DNA from: an uncultured Sulfitobacter sp.
Lineage (GTDB): Bacteria > Pseudomonadota > Alphaproteobacteria > Rhodobacterales > Rhodobacteraceae
Length of the DNA: 64,000 nucleotides
NCBI GenBank assembly: GCA_947502265.1
Contig: CANMZB010000014.1
Coordinates: 1 to 64,000 of the forward strand
Direction: 5' to 3'
Part shown: positions 24,201 to 32,335 of the stretch, one piece after another
How the letters are laid out: every line of letters begins with the position of its first letter
Position numbering within the stretch: position 1 is the stretch's first letter
Notes under the pieces: model-generated
Databases searched by the model: none
Seen by the model: the letters and a program-made list of their open reading frames with translations, nothing else
What the model was told of the DNA's origin: nothing
Made by a program: the position numbers and the translations under genes

Positions 24201-25397
24201 CTAGATCACCGCCGTTTCCCGAAAGCTTTTCCCGCGCAACAGACGGTTGACGTCAAACGCGCCCAGATCAAGACTGCGGTATTCGCCAAAATTGATCAGC
24301 TCGGCAATGCCGCGCCCCATGGCGGGCGCCTGTTGCAGGCCATGACCCGAAAAGCCGTTGACGAAGATGAAATTCTCGCACCCGTCAGCACGGCCAATCA
24401 GGGCGTTCTGGTCGAAGGTGTTGTAGGCATAATGGCCAACCCATTCATTGATCACCTTCACCGCCTCGAACTGCGGAATACGGGTGGCGATTGCGGGCCA
24501 TACCTTTTGCTCCCACAGGGCATGATCAAAACCGAAATCATCATAGGCCACGTCGGGATCATCGTCCGGGGTGCAGCCCGCCATGTAATATCTGCCGTCC
24601 GTGCGCATGTGCACACCGCACGGGTCGATCGTCAGCGGCAAATCGCAATCCAGCGGATGCGCGGCATCGAACACGTAAGTATAACGTTTGCGCGGCACGA
24701 CAGGGATATCCAGCCCTGCCATCCGCGCCGTTGCCGCGCCGCGCGGACCCGCCGCATTCACAAGTGTGCCGCACCCAATCGTGGTGCCATCCGCCAGCGT
24801 GACGCTTTGCACACCGTGGGCGCCGCGCGTGATGGCTGTGACGTCGCCGTGCAGATATTCGACTCCGTTGCGGCGCGCCATACGTTTGAACCAGTCAAAC
24901 ATTGTGCCGCCGTCAAAATAGCCTTCATTCACGGTGTTGTGGTTGCCTGCGATGATGTCGTCGAGGTTGTAAAAGGGGTAAGTTGCGGCGATGGCATCGC
25001 GGCTCATGTGGCGGGTGCCTGCGCCAAGCGATTCCTGTATCGCCTGCGCCTGTTTCAGATCGCGCGCAAACGCGGGCGTATCGGCGAGATAGAGATAGCC
25101 AAAACTTTGCAGCGTGATCTCTGGCACCTCGGGATCACCGCCCATAAAGTCGCGAAAGCCATGGATGAACTCTGCGCCGAACTGTGAGACACGGATGTTG
25201 GTTTCGGTGCTGAATTGTTGCCGGATACAACTGTTGGTGTGCGAGGTGGAGGCAAACGCATAAGCCGGATCACGTTCGATCACCAGAATAGTGCCGTCGA
25301 AACCGTCTTGTCGGCTTAACCACCACGCCACGGACGAACCGTGCATTGCACCGCCGACAATCACCACGTCATAGCAGGATCGGATCGGTGGTGTCAT
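24201..25397 (-). CDS. FAD-dependent oxidoreductase (DadA/glycine-sarcosine oxidase type)
   Basis: The protein begins with the FAD dinucleotide fold YDVVIVGGAMHGSSVAWWL, followed by ILVIERD. Further DAO-family marks are HTNSCIRQQFS, LVNAAGPRGAATARMAG and FVNGFSGHGLQQAPAMGRGIAELI near the C-terminus. Such enzymes oxidise secondary or primary amines such as sarcosine, glycine or D-amino acids in the cytoplasm. ATG 25,397 is preferred (398 residues); the open frame extends 38 codons upstream without family-like sequence. It heads a same-strand group with a GNAT, hyuA, hyuB and an SDR, fitting a role in breaking down an N-methylated or cyclic nitrogen compound. Confidence 0.82.
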   Translation of the reverse strand: MTPPIRSCYDVVIVGGAMHGSSVAWWLSRQDGFDGTILVIERDPAYAFASTSHTNSCIRQQFSTETNIRVSQFGAEFIHGFRDFMGGDPEVPEITLQSFGYLYLADTPAFARDLKQAQAIQESLGAGTRHMSRDAIAATYPFYNLDDIIAGNHNTVNEGYFDGGTMFDWFKRMARRNGVEYLHGDVTAITRGAHGVQSVTLADGTTIGCGTLVNAAGPRGAATARMAGLDIPVVPRKRYTYVFDAAHPLDCDLPLTIDPCGVHMRTDGRYYMAGCTPDDDPDVAYDDFGFDHALWEQKVWPAIATRIPQFEAVKVINEWVGHYAYNTFDQNALIGRADGCENFIFVNGFSGHGLQQAPAMGRGIAELINFGEYRSLDLGAFDVNRLLRGKSFRETAVI

Positions 25398-25538
25398 GGT
25401 CGTATGCCTTTTTAACATAGGGATGTTGCGACGATAACCACAGTGGGGCCGCCATGCCCAGACATATTCTTCGTGATGCAAGAAAGTCTGTGGAGGCAGA
25501 TAACAGGACATCGCGGGTATGCGGATTTTGCGCGAAAG

Positions 25539-26312
25539 TTAGTCGTGCGCGAAGGGTGGATCAGGATAGGTGACACCCGCGAGATAAAGCCCTTGTGGCG
25601 GGCAAACCGGCCCGCATGCGGCGCGGTTTCGTGCCTCAAGCGCCGCCTGAACGCCATCCGCGCTCATCGAGCCGCTGCCGACCCGCTCTAATGTGCCGAC
25701 AAAGCTGCGCACCTGATTGTGCAGGAAGGAGCGCGCGCGCACGTCGAAATGCACCTCTGTTCCGTGTTGCAGCTCAACACGGCTGATCCGCAGGGTATCG
25801 AGCGTTTTCACAGGGCTTTGCGCCTGACAGATGGTCGAGCGGAAGGTGGTGAAATCATGCTTGCCCACCAGACGGTTCGCGGCCTCCTGCATGGCGTCCA
25901 CGTCCAGATCATGTTTGACCTGCCAGACAAGCCCCGCCTGATGCGTTGCAGGGGCGCGGCGGGTGAGCAAACGGAAGTGATAGCGCCGCCCCAACGCGGA
26001 AAACCGCGCATGGAAGGCATCGGTGACGCGCACGCAGTTCACAACCGCGACGGGCTGCGGCTTGAGATGGTAATTCAGCGCCTCGGACAGGCGGAACGGC
26101 TCCCAGTCGCGGTCCATATCGCAATGCGCAACCTGTCCCAGCGCATGCACCCCCGCATCGGTGCGTCCGGCGGCGGCAATGTTGTGGGTGCGCGGCTCCA
26201 GCTTGGCCAGCGCAGATTCGATCGCGCCTTGCACAGACGGATGTTGTGTCTGGCGTTGCCAGCCCGAGAACGGCGCGCCGTGGTATTCTATTTGAAGGGC
26301 ATAACGATGCAT
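25539..26312 (-). CDS. truA: tRNA pseudouridine(38-40) synthase TruA
   Basis: TruA modifies uridines 38-40 of the tRNA anticodon arm. The 257-residue protein shows the family start [18 protein letters not shown], the catalytic aspartate in [16 protein letters not shown], and the late [14 protein letters not shown] motif. Length is normal. It is divergent from ycjX, whose likely start lies 90 bp away. No oddities are seen. Confidence 0.95.
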   Translation of the reverse strand: MHRYALQIEYHGAPFSGWQRQTQHPSVQGAIESALAKLEPRTHNIAAAGRTDAGVHALGQVAHCDMDRDWEPFRLSEALNYHLKPQPVAVVNCVRVTDAFHARFSALGRRYHFRLLTRRAPATHQAGLVWQVKHDLDVDAMQEAANRLVGKHDFTTFRSTICQAQSPVKTLDTLRISRVELQHGTEVHFDVRARSFLHNQVRSFVGTLERVGSGSMSADGVQAALEARNRAACGPVCPPQGLYLAGVTYPDPPFAHD

Positions 26313-26401
26313 GTCGCGGATTTAGCCTGAGGGCAGGGTTCTGGCAATCCCCGCAACGGCACCTTATGTTGAAGCCTGGAACAAAGGCAGGGCGCAAACG
26401 G

Positions 26402-27817
26402 GTGGTCATTTCTCAAATCGCGGATGGTATCTGGAGACAGGTCGAGGCGGTGCAGGACACGGTGTCGGAGACTTTCTTCGAGCCGGTGATTCGACTGGGT
26501 GTCACCGGCCTTGCACGTTCGGGCAAGACGGTGTTCATCACCTCGCTGGTGGCAAACCTGCTGGACAGAGGCCGCATGCCCGGACTTGTCGCGGCTGCCG
26601 AAGGCAGGATCGAAGCCGCATTTCTGCAACCGCAGCCCGACGATACCGTCGCGCGGTTCGATTACGAATCGCATCTGGGCGCGCTGACCGCCCCACAGCC
26701 AAGCTGGCCTGACAGCACCCGCGCGATATCCGAATTGCGGCTGAGCCTTCGGGTGCGGCCCAAAGGGTTGCTTTCGGGGTTTCAGGGGCCGCGCACGATC
26801 CATCTGGATATTGTCGATTATCCGGGCGAATGGCTGCTGGATCTGGGGCTGCTGGACATCAACTATGACCAGTGGTGCGCCCTGACACTGGAGCGGATCG
26901 CGCAGCGCGCAGCGGCGCAGGCCTATCTGGCGCTGATGGCCGAAACCGATCCTCGGGCGGAGCTGGACGAACCTGTCGCCAAGGCGCTTGCCGCCAGCTA
27001 TGCGGCCTATCTGCAAGAGGCCCGCGCGCAAGGCTTCTCCGACTGCACGCCGGGACGGTTCCTGCTGCCGGGTGATCTGGCGGGCTCTCCGGTGCTGACG
27101 TTCGCGCCGTTGCCGGGCGGCGGTGCGGACGCGCGCAAATCCCTGCGCCGCGAGATGGCGCGCCGTTTCGAGGCGTACAAGCGCGAGGTCGTCAAACCGT
27201 TCTTTCGCGATCACTTTGCGCGCATTGACCGGCAGGTGGTGCTGGTTGATGCGCTGGGCGCGATCAACGCAGGTCCGCCCGCCATCGAAGACCTGCGCGC
27301 CGCGATGAGCGAAATTCTCGGGGCATTCCGGCCCGGTCGAAACCGCTTTCTCTCAAGCATTCTGGGTGGCAAACGGGTTGAAAGAATCCTGTTCGCCGCG
27401 ACAAAAGCCGATCACCTGCACCACACGCAGCACAAACAGCTTACCGCGATTATGGAAGCATTGACCCGCGATGCGCGCGACCGCGCCCAATTTGCGGGGG
27501 CGCAGACGCAGGCGCTGGCCATCGCATCGCTGCGCGCCACCACCGAAGAAATAATGACCCACGAGGGCGCATCGCTGGGCGTGGTGCGCGGTCTGCTGCT
27601 TGATACCGGCAAGCAGGCGGCGTTTTACCCCGGTGATTTGCCTGATGATCCGAACGCGCTGCTTGCGCCGGCGCGGGCGGGGGCGCAAAGCTGGCTTGAT
27701 GCCGATTACCGCGTGATGCGCTTTGCACCCAGCCCGCTCAAGCTGCGACCGGGGGATGGGCCGCCGCACATCAGGCTGGACCGTGCGGCGGAGTTCCTGA
27801 TCGGGGACCGGCTGTGA
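26402..27817 (+). CDS. YcjX-family GTP-binding protein
   Basis: The protein has a P-loop GLARSGKTVFITSLVANLL and the LDIVDYPGEWLLDL motif in the position of a G3 switch. YcjX proteins are DUF463 family members with an unusual GTPase-like fold; in enterobacteria ycjX and ycjF are linked to phage-shock and stress genes. GTG 26,402 is the chosen start (471 residues), preceded by aaaggcaggg; ATG 26,366 and a longer frame from 26,246 overlapping truA are also open. It overlaps the following acetyltransferase by 4 bp and is two genes before a YcjF homologue, so the pair is conserved here with a GNAT in between. Confidence 0.85.
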   Translation: MVISQIADGIWRQVEAVQDTVSETFFEPVIRLGVTGLARSGKTVFITSLVANLLDRGRMPGLVAAAEGRIEAAFLQPQPDDTVARFDYESHLGALTAPQPSWPDSTRAISELRLSLRVRPKGLLSGFQGPRTIHLDIVDYPGEWLLDLGLLDINYDQWCALTLERIAQRAAAQAYLALMAETDPRAELDEPVAKALAASYAAYLQEARAQGFSDCTPGRFLLPGDLAGSPVLTFAPLPGGGADARKSLRREMARRFEAYKREVVKPFFRDHFARIDRQVVLVDALGAINAGPPAIEDLRAAMSEILGAFRPGRNRFLSSILGGKRVERILFAATKADHLHHTQHKQLTAIMEALTRDARDRAQFAGAQTQALAIASLRATTEEIMTHEGASLGVVRGLLLDTGKQAAFYPGDLPDDPNALLAPARAGAQSWLDADYRVMRFAPSPLKLRPGDGPPHIRLDRAAEFLIGDRL

Positions 27818-28263
27818 CGGCCGTTCACCTGCGCGCGGCGCATCCGCTTGATGCGGGCAGGCTGGCGGCGATCATGGGCGATGCAAATGCGCGGCTGGGC
27901 TGGTTGCCCAAGCTGTACAGTGGCGCGCAGGAGATCATGTTTACCGGACAGCTGATTGATGCCGGTTGGGTGCGCGTTGCTGAATGTGATGCGGAAACTG
28001 CGGGCTTTATGGCGCGCAGGGGCAACGAGATACATGCGCTGTACCTGCGGCCGCATTTGCAGGGGCGCGGCATCGCACGCGCGTTGATGCAAGAGGCGCA
28101 ACGCGAGGCGGATACGCTTGGCCTGTGGAGTTACGAGCAGAACGCCCGCGCGGCGCGGTTCTACCGCAAGGCGGGCTTTCACGAGGTTACGCGCACCGAC
28201 GGGGCGGGCAACGATGCCCGTCTGCCCGACATCCGGTTCGAATGGCACAGGGAGACAGCGTGA
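27814..28263 (+). CDS. GNAT-family acetyltransferase between ycjX and ycjF homologues
   Basis: The 149-residue protein starts at GTG 27,814, overlapping the ycjX stop by 4 bp, and ends overlapping the next ATG by one base. The acetyl-CoA motif is EIHALYLRPHLQGRGIARALMQEAQREA, followed by EQNARAARFYRKAGFHEV, a common ending for GNAT enzymes acting on small molecules or protein N-termini. Tight coupling suggests that it is co-translated with the YcjX/YcjF pair. A functional link to them is not established. Confidence 0.88.
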   Translation: MTAVHLRAAHPLDAGRLAAIMGDANARLGWLPKLYSGAQEIMFTGQLIDAGWVRVAECDAETAGFMARRGNEIHALYLRPHLQGRGIARALMQEAQREADTLGLWSYEQNARAARFYRKAGFHEVTRTDGAGNDARLPDIRFEWHRETA

Positions 28264-29273
28264 TGGCCAAAGGCCCGGTATTATTCGATCTTGAGGCAGA
28301 TGCAGGCCCGCGCCCTTCGGTTGCAGAAGCCCCGCCGGTGCACGATGCGCCCGATGCGGGGGCTGCGCAGGGGCAGGCCATGCAGATTGCCGCCCGGCTG
28401 GCAGCGCGTAAACCCTCGGTGTTGATGCGGCTTTTCTGGAGCTTGGCAGGTGCGCTTGTTGCCGCGCTGGTGTCACTTGCCGCGTGGCGATTTATCACCG
28501 ACCTGATGGCGCGCTATCCGGTGATCGGGTTGGCCATGAGCGTGCTGATGGGGGCGTTCTTGCTGGTGCTGTCGCTGGTGGCGCTGCGCGAAATGGCGGC
28601 GTTCGGCAGGCTTGGCCGTCTGGACGGGTTGCACCACGACGCCACGCAGGCGCTGGCTCATGAGGATCTCGTGCAGGCGCGCGGTGTGATCGACCGTTTG
28701 CAGGCGCTGTACAAGGGGCGCGAAGACACCCGCTGGGGCCGCGACCGTCTGGCGGAATTGCGCGGTGACCAGTTGGACGCGACGAGCCTTTTGCGCGTGG
28801 CCGAGGCAGAGCTTCTTGCCCCGCTCGACGTTGCCGCGCAGCGCGAAGTCGAGGCCGCAGCGCGTCAGGTGGCGACCGTTACCGCGCTTGTGCCTTTGGC
28901 ATTGGCCGATGTGGCCGCGGCGCTTACGTCGAATTTGCGGATGATCCGGCGGATCGCGGAAATCTACGGCGGGCGGTCCGGCTTTTTCGGCTCGTGGCGG
29001 CTGACGCGCACGGTGCTGGCGCATCTGGTGGCCACAGGGGCGGTCGCTGTGGGCGATGACCTGCTCGAACCGATTTTGGGCGGTTCGCTCCTTAGTAAAC
29101 TCAGCCGGCGTTTCGGTGAGGGATTGGTGAATGGCGCGTTGACCGCGCGGGTGGGCGTCGCCGCGATGGAGGTCTGCCGCCCGCTGCCGTTCGGCGCAGG
29201 GCGCCGCCCAAAGGTCAGAAACATCATCACCCGCAGCCTTGGCGGGTTGTTCGGCGCGGGCAAGGCAGGTTAA
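28263..29273 (+). CDS. YcjF-like membrane protein (TIGR01620/DUF697 family)
   Basis: The start ATG 28,263 overlaps the previous stop (tgATG); GTG 28,260 is an alternative. The 336-residue protein has a charged, proline-rich N-terminus, two predicted membrane helices at about residues 58-110 (LFWSLAGALVAALVSLAAW and GLAMSVLMGAFLLVLSLVAL), and a C-terminal DUF697 domain rich in alanine and glycine. YcjF proteins are inner-membrane partners of YcjX with unknown activity. Co-occurrence with ycjX upstream supports the call. Confidence 0.82.
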   Translation: MAKGPVLFDLEADAGPRPSVAEAPPVHDAPDAGAAQGQAMQIAARLAARKPSVLMRLFWSLAGALVAALVSLAAWRFITDLMARYPVIGLAMSVLMGAFLLVLSLVALREMAAFGRLGRLDGLHHDATQALAHEDLVQARGVIDRLQALYKGREDTRWGRDRLAELRGDQLDATSLLRVAEAELLAPLDVAAQREVEAAARQVATVTALVPLALADVAAALTSNLRMIRRIAEIYGGRSGFFGSWRLTRTVLAHLVATGAVAVGDDLLEPILGGSLLSKLSRRFGEGLVNGALTARVGVAAMEVCRPLPFGAGRRPKVRNIITRSLGGLFGAGKAG

Positions 29274-29377
29274 GGCAGGGCTGCTGGCGTAAGGGTTTGC
29301 GTGATTTTGGCAGTGCCGCCGCACCTGTAACCTGACCGGCGCGCATCGAAAGACGATCTGTAGTAGGAGTGTTTGGT

Positions 29378-32152
29378 ATGGATGGTCTTCTGATAATCCT
29401 CGGTTTGGTTGTGTTGGGAATCCCGATCAGCATCGTCTTGCTGTTTATCAGCCAGTCCACCCTGCGGCAGCGGCTTGGTGCGGCGCAAAACGAAATTGAG
29501 GACCTGCGCCGTGATGTTGATACATTGCGCAAGGGCGGGCAGGAACCTGTAGGCAAATCCGCCACGCCGGTTCCAAAGCCACAAGGGCAAGACGCACCTC
29601 CCGCTGTGGCAGAGACCGCCGCGCCGGTGAGTGCGCCACGCGATGTTGCGGTGTCTCTGCCACCACCCCCGCCGCCTATGTCTGGGCGTGCGCCGTCGCC
29701 TGTTGCGCAGGCCTTGGCTGCGTTCGGTCCCTGGTTGCAACAAAACTGGTTTTACGCTGTGTCCGCAGCTTCGCTGGCTCTGGCGGGGATTTTTCTTGTG
29801 CAATACGGGATGGAAAACGGGCTTCTGCCGCCCGCCGCGCGGGTTGCGACGGCGTTGGCCTTTGGCGGCGCACTGATTGCCGTCGGAGAAGTGATCCGCC
29901 GCCGGTTCGGGGACGGCATAGAGACGGCGACAGCCTATCTGCCATCGGTGTTTTCCGGCGCGGGGATTGTTACATTGTTCGGGGCGGTTCTGTCTGCACG
30001 GTTGTTATATGATCTCATTGGCGGCGGTGCCGCGATGGTCGGTATGGTGGCGGTCGCGTTGATTGCGATTGTGCTGGGCTGGCTTCATGGTCCGCTGTTG
30101 GTCGCGGTGGGGGTAATCGGCGCGTATTCGGCACCTGTGGTGTTGGGCAGTTCCAACACAGATGCCAGCCCGCTTTATGGCTATTTCGCTGCGATTGCGG
30201 TGCTCGGACTTGGTGTTGATACGATCCGGCGCTGGGGCTGGATTTCGGTGCTGACGCTGGTGCTGGCGTATTTTATGGGCTTTGTTCTGACATGGGGCGG
30301 TGGGCGCAACGTGGTGTTCAGTGCACAGCTTTATCTTTTTGCCCTGCCGTTGCTGGCCACTTTGATTCCTGCGCGCGCCCTGTGGCCCGATCACGCGGGC
30401 GTGCCCGTTGTCTTTGCTGTGGCGGGGCGGGGCGGTGCCGTCAAAATACCCCTGCCGGGCTTTGCGACGCTGCTTGCCTTTGGCGCGATGGCGGCCACGT
30501 CGGTGATGTTGTTGCTGCTTTGGAAGCCGGGGGAGGTCGAGTTCTGGCTCAGCACCGGGATATTCGGCGCGCTGACGCTGATTGCTGTACTGTGGTCCCT
30601 GCGCGCGCCTGCGCTTCAGGATCTGGCGGTTATGCCCGCCGCAGCGCTTTTGGTGTCGGTTTGCGCGCAGGGGGAGACTTACAGCATCACCTACCGGAAT
30701 TTTGTCGCAACCTATGTGGATGCACCCGAAGCGGCCTTTCCCTGGACCGTAACAATCCTTGTGGCGCTGGGCGTGTTGGTGTCGGTCATGGCCGCGTGGC
30801 GATCCCAGCGCGGCGGGCAGTTCGCAGCGCTGTGGGCCGCATTTGCCGCCCTCTATGCGCCCGCAATGGCGATTGTGCTTGAGACGTTCTGGTTGCCTGC
30901 CGAGGTGATTGGTGCCTATCCTTGGGCGCTGCACGCGGCTGCGCTGGCTGTGTTGATGGTCGGTATGGCCGAACGGTTTGCGCGCCATGACACCAAAGCG
31001 CGCTTGCGGGTCAGCTTTGCGGTGATGTCGGCGCTGTCCTGTCTGGCCTTCGCCTTTGTCATTGTGCTGAGCTCGGTCGCACTTACCATCGCGCTGGCGG
31101 TGACGGTGGTCGTTGCCGCAGTGCTTGACCGGAAGTGGGATCTGCCGCCGTTAAGCTATTTCATCGCGGCAGGGGTCGTGACGATTGGTTACAGACTGGT
31201 CGTCGATCCGGGACTTGAATTTGGTCGCAGCGGGTCGTTGGATGCAGTGCTGCTGGCGTATGGCGGCAGTTTCGCAGCCCTTGTTGCGGCCCTTTGGCTG
31301 CTAAGGCCGCGCGCCCGCGTGATGGCAACGATCATGCTGGATTCGGCGGCGTGGTCCGTCGCGGGCATGACAATCAGTCTTTTGATTTTCCGCTGGATCG
31401 AGACCCGCTTTGGTGCGTCGTATTTCGATACCCATTGGAGTCTTGGCCTCAATGGCGCGATCTGGTTCGGTCTTGCATTGGCACAGATGCAGCGCACCGA
31501 AGCGGGCGCGTCACGTCTGATGACGGGTATCCGATGGGGCCTTGCGGCTGTGTTCGCTTTCCTTGCGGGCGGGGCGATGGTGGTGGCGCTGACCGAAGCC
31601 AATCCGCTGCTCAATGGCGGCCTGCGCCAGATCGTTCATGGTCCGGTGTTCGTCAATACGCTTGCGGCGGCCTATCTGCTGCCTGCGCTGGTGCTGCTTG
31701 GTGGTGCGTGGCGGTTGCGTGGGGCCGATGCCGTGCTGCGGCGCGCGCTGGCGGGGGGTGGTATTGCGCTCGGTGCGTTCTGGGCGCTCGCCGTGATCCG
31801 CCATTTCTGGCAGGGCGGGGAGGCGATGCAGATGTCTGCCGGTATCTCCCAGCCGGAGCTTTACACCTATACGATGGTTTTGCTGCTGCTGGGGGCGGGT
31901 CTGTTTTATCAATCACTGGCCCGCAAGTCGTCTGCCTTGCGACGCGCGGGGCTGGCGGTGATCGGTCTGGCGGTGGCCAAGGTGTTCTTTGTCGATATTT
32001 CGGGGCTTGGGGGGCTGACGCGGGTGTTTTCCTTGCTGGTGCTGGGCCTGTCGCTTGCGGCTCTTGCATGGCTCGACCGTTGGGCGCAAACCAAAAGCGG
32101 CGGTGTGCAGCCGCCCGCACCGGCACCACCCCCGCTGCCTCAAGCGGAGTAA
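29378..32152 (+). CDS. DUF2339 polytopic membrane protein
   Basis: This 924-residue protein is almost entirely hydrophobic with more than 20 likely membrane segments. After one N-terminal helix (IILGLVVLGIPISIVLLFI) comes a short coiled coil (LGAAQNEIEDLRRDVDTLRK) and a proline-rich cytoplasmic or periplasmic linker ending about residue 105. The first helix of the main block reads WFYAVSAASLALAGIFLVQYG, typical of DUF2339. The ATG at 29,378 is chosen because aggag precedes it. Function is unknown for the family. The C-terminus is again proline-rich. It stands alone between ycjF and ileS. Confidence 0.82.
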   Translation: MDGLLIILGLVVLGIPISIVLLFISQSTLRQRLGAAQNEIEDLRRDVDTLRKGGQEPVGKSATPVPKPQGQDAPPAVAETAAPVSAPRDVAVSLPPPPPPMSGRAPSPVAQALAAFGPWLQQNWFYAVSAASLALAGIFLVQYGMENGLLPPAARVATALAFGGALIAVGEVIRRRFGDGIETATAYLPSVFSGAGIVTLFGAVLSARLLYDLIGGGAAMVGMVAVALIAIVLGWLHGPLLVAVGVIGAYSAPVVLGSSNTDASPLYGYFAAIAVLGLGVDTIRRWGWISVLTLVLAYFMGFVLTWGGGRNVVFSAQLYLFALPLLATLIPARALWPDHAGVPVVFAVAGRGGAVKIPLPGFATLLAFGAMAATSVMLLLLWKPGEVEFWLSTGIFGALTLIAVLWSLRAPALQDLAVMPAAALLVSVCAQGETYSITYRNFVATYVDAPEAAFPWTVTILVALGVLVSVMAAWRSQRGGQFAALWAAFAALYAPAMAIVLETFWLPAEVIGAYPWALHAAALAVLMVGMAERFARHDTKARLRVSFAVMSALSCLAFAFVIVLSSVALTIALAVTVVVAAVLDRKWDLPPLSYFIAAGVVTIGYRLVVDPGLEFGRSGSLDAVLLAYGGSFAALVAALWLLRPRARVMATIMLDSAAWSVAGMTISLLIFRWIETRFGASYFDTHWSLGLNGAIWFGLALAQMQRTEAGASRLMTGIRWGLAAVFAFLAGGAMVVALTEANPLLNGGLRQIVHGPVFVNTLAAAYLLPALVLLGGAWRLRGADAVLRRALAGGGIALGAFWALAVIRHFWQGGEAMQMSAGISQPELYTYTMVLLLLGAGLFYQSLARKSSALRRAGLAVIGLAVAKVFFVDISGLGGLTRVFSLLVLGLSLAALAWLDRWAQTKSGGVQPPAPAPPPLPQAE

Positions 32153-32335
32153 GAGGCGCTTGCTCCACACGGGGCAGCGCCCTATAAGCGGCGCAAAGAT
32201 GACACGGACGTTGATCATAAAGCGAATTATTCCCCCGGCGCTCGGCCTTGTCTGAGCCGCCGGGCAAAGGTGTTTGAGCCACTCGCACCGCTCCCTTCTT
32301 TCCCTATTGTATCCGACGAAAAAGGACGCCTCCGC

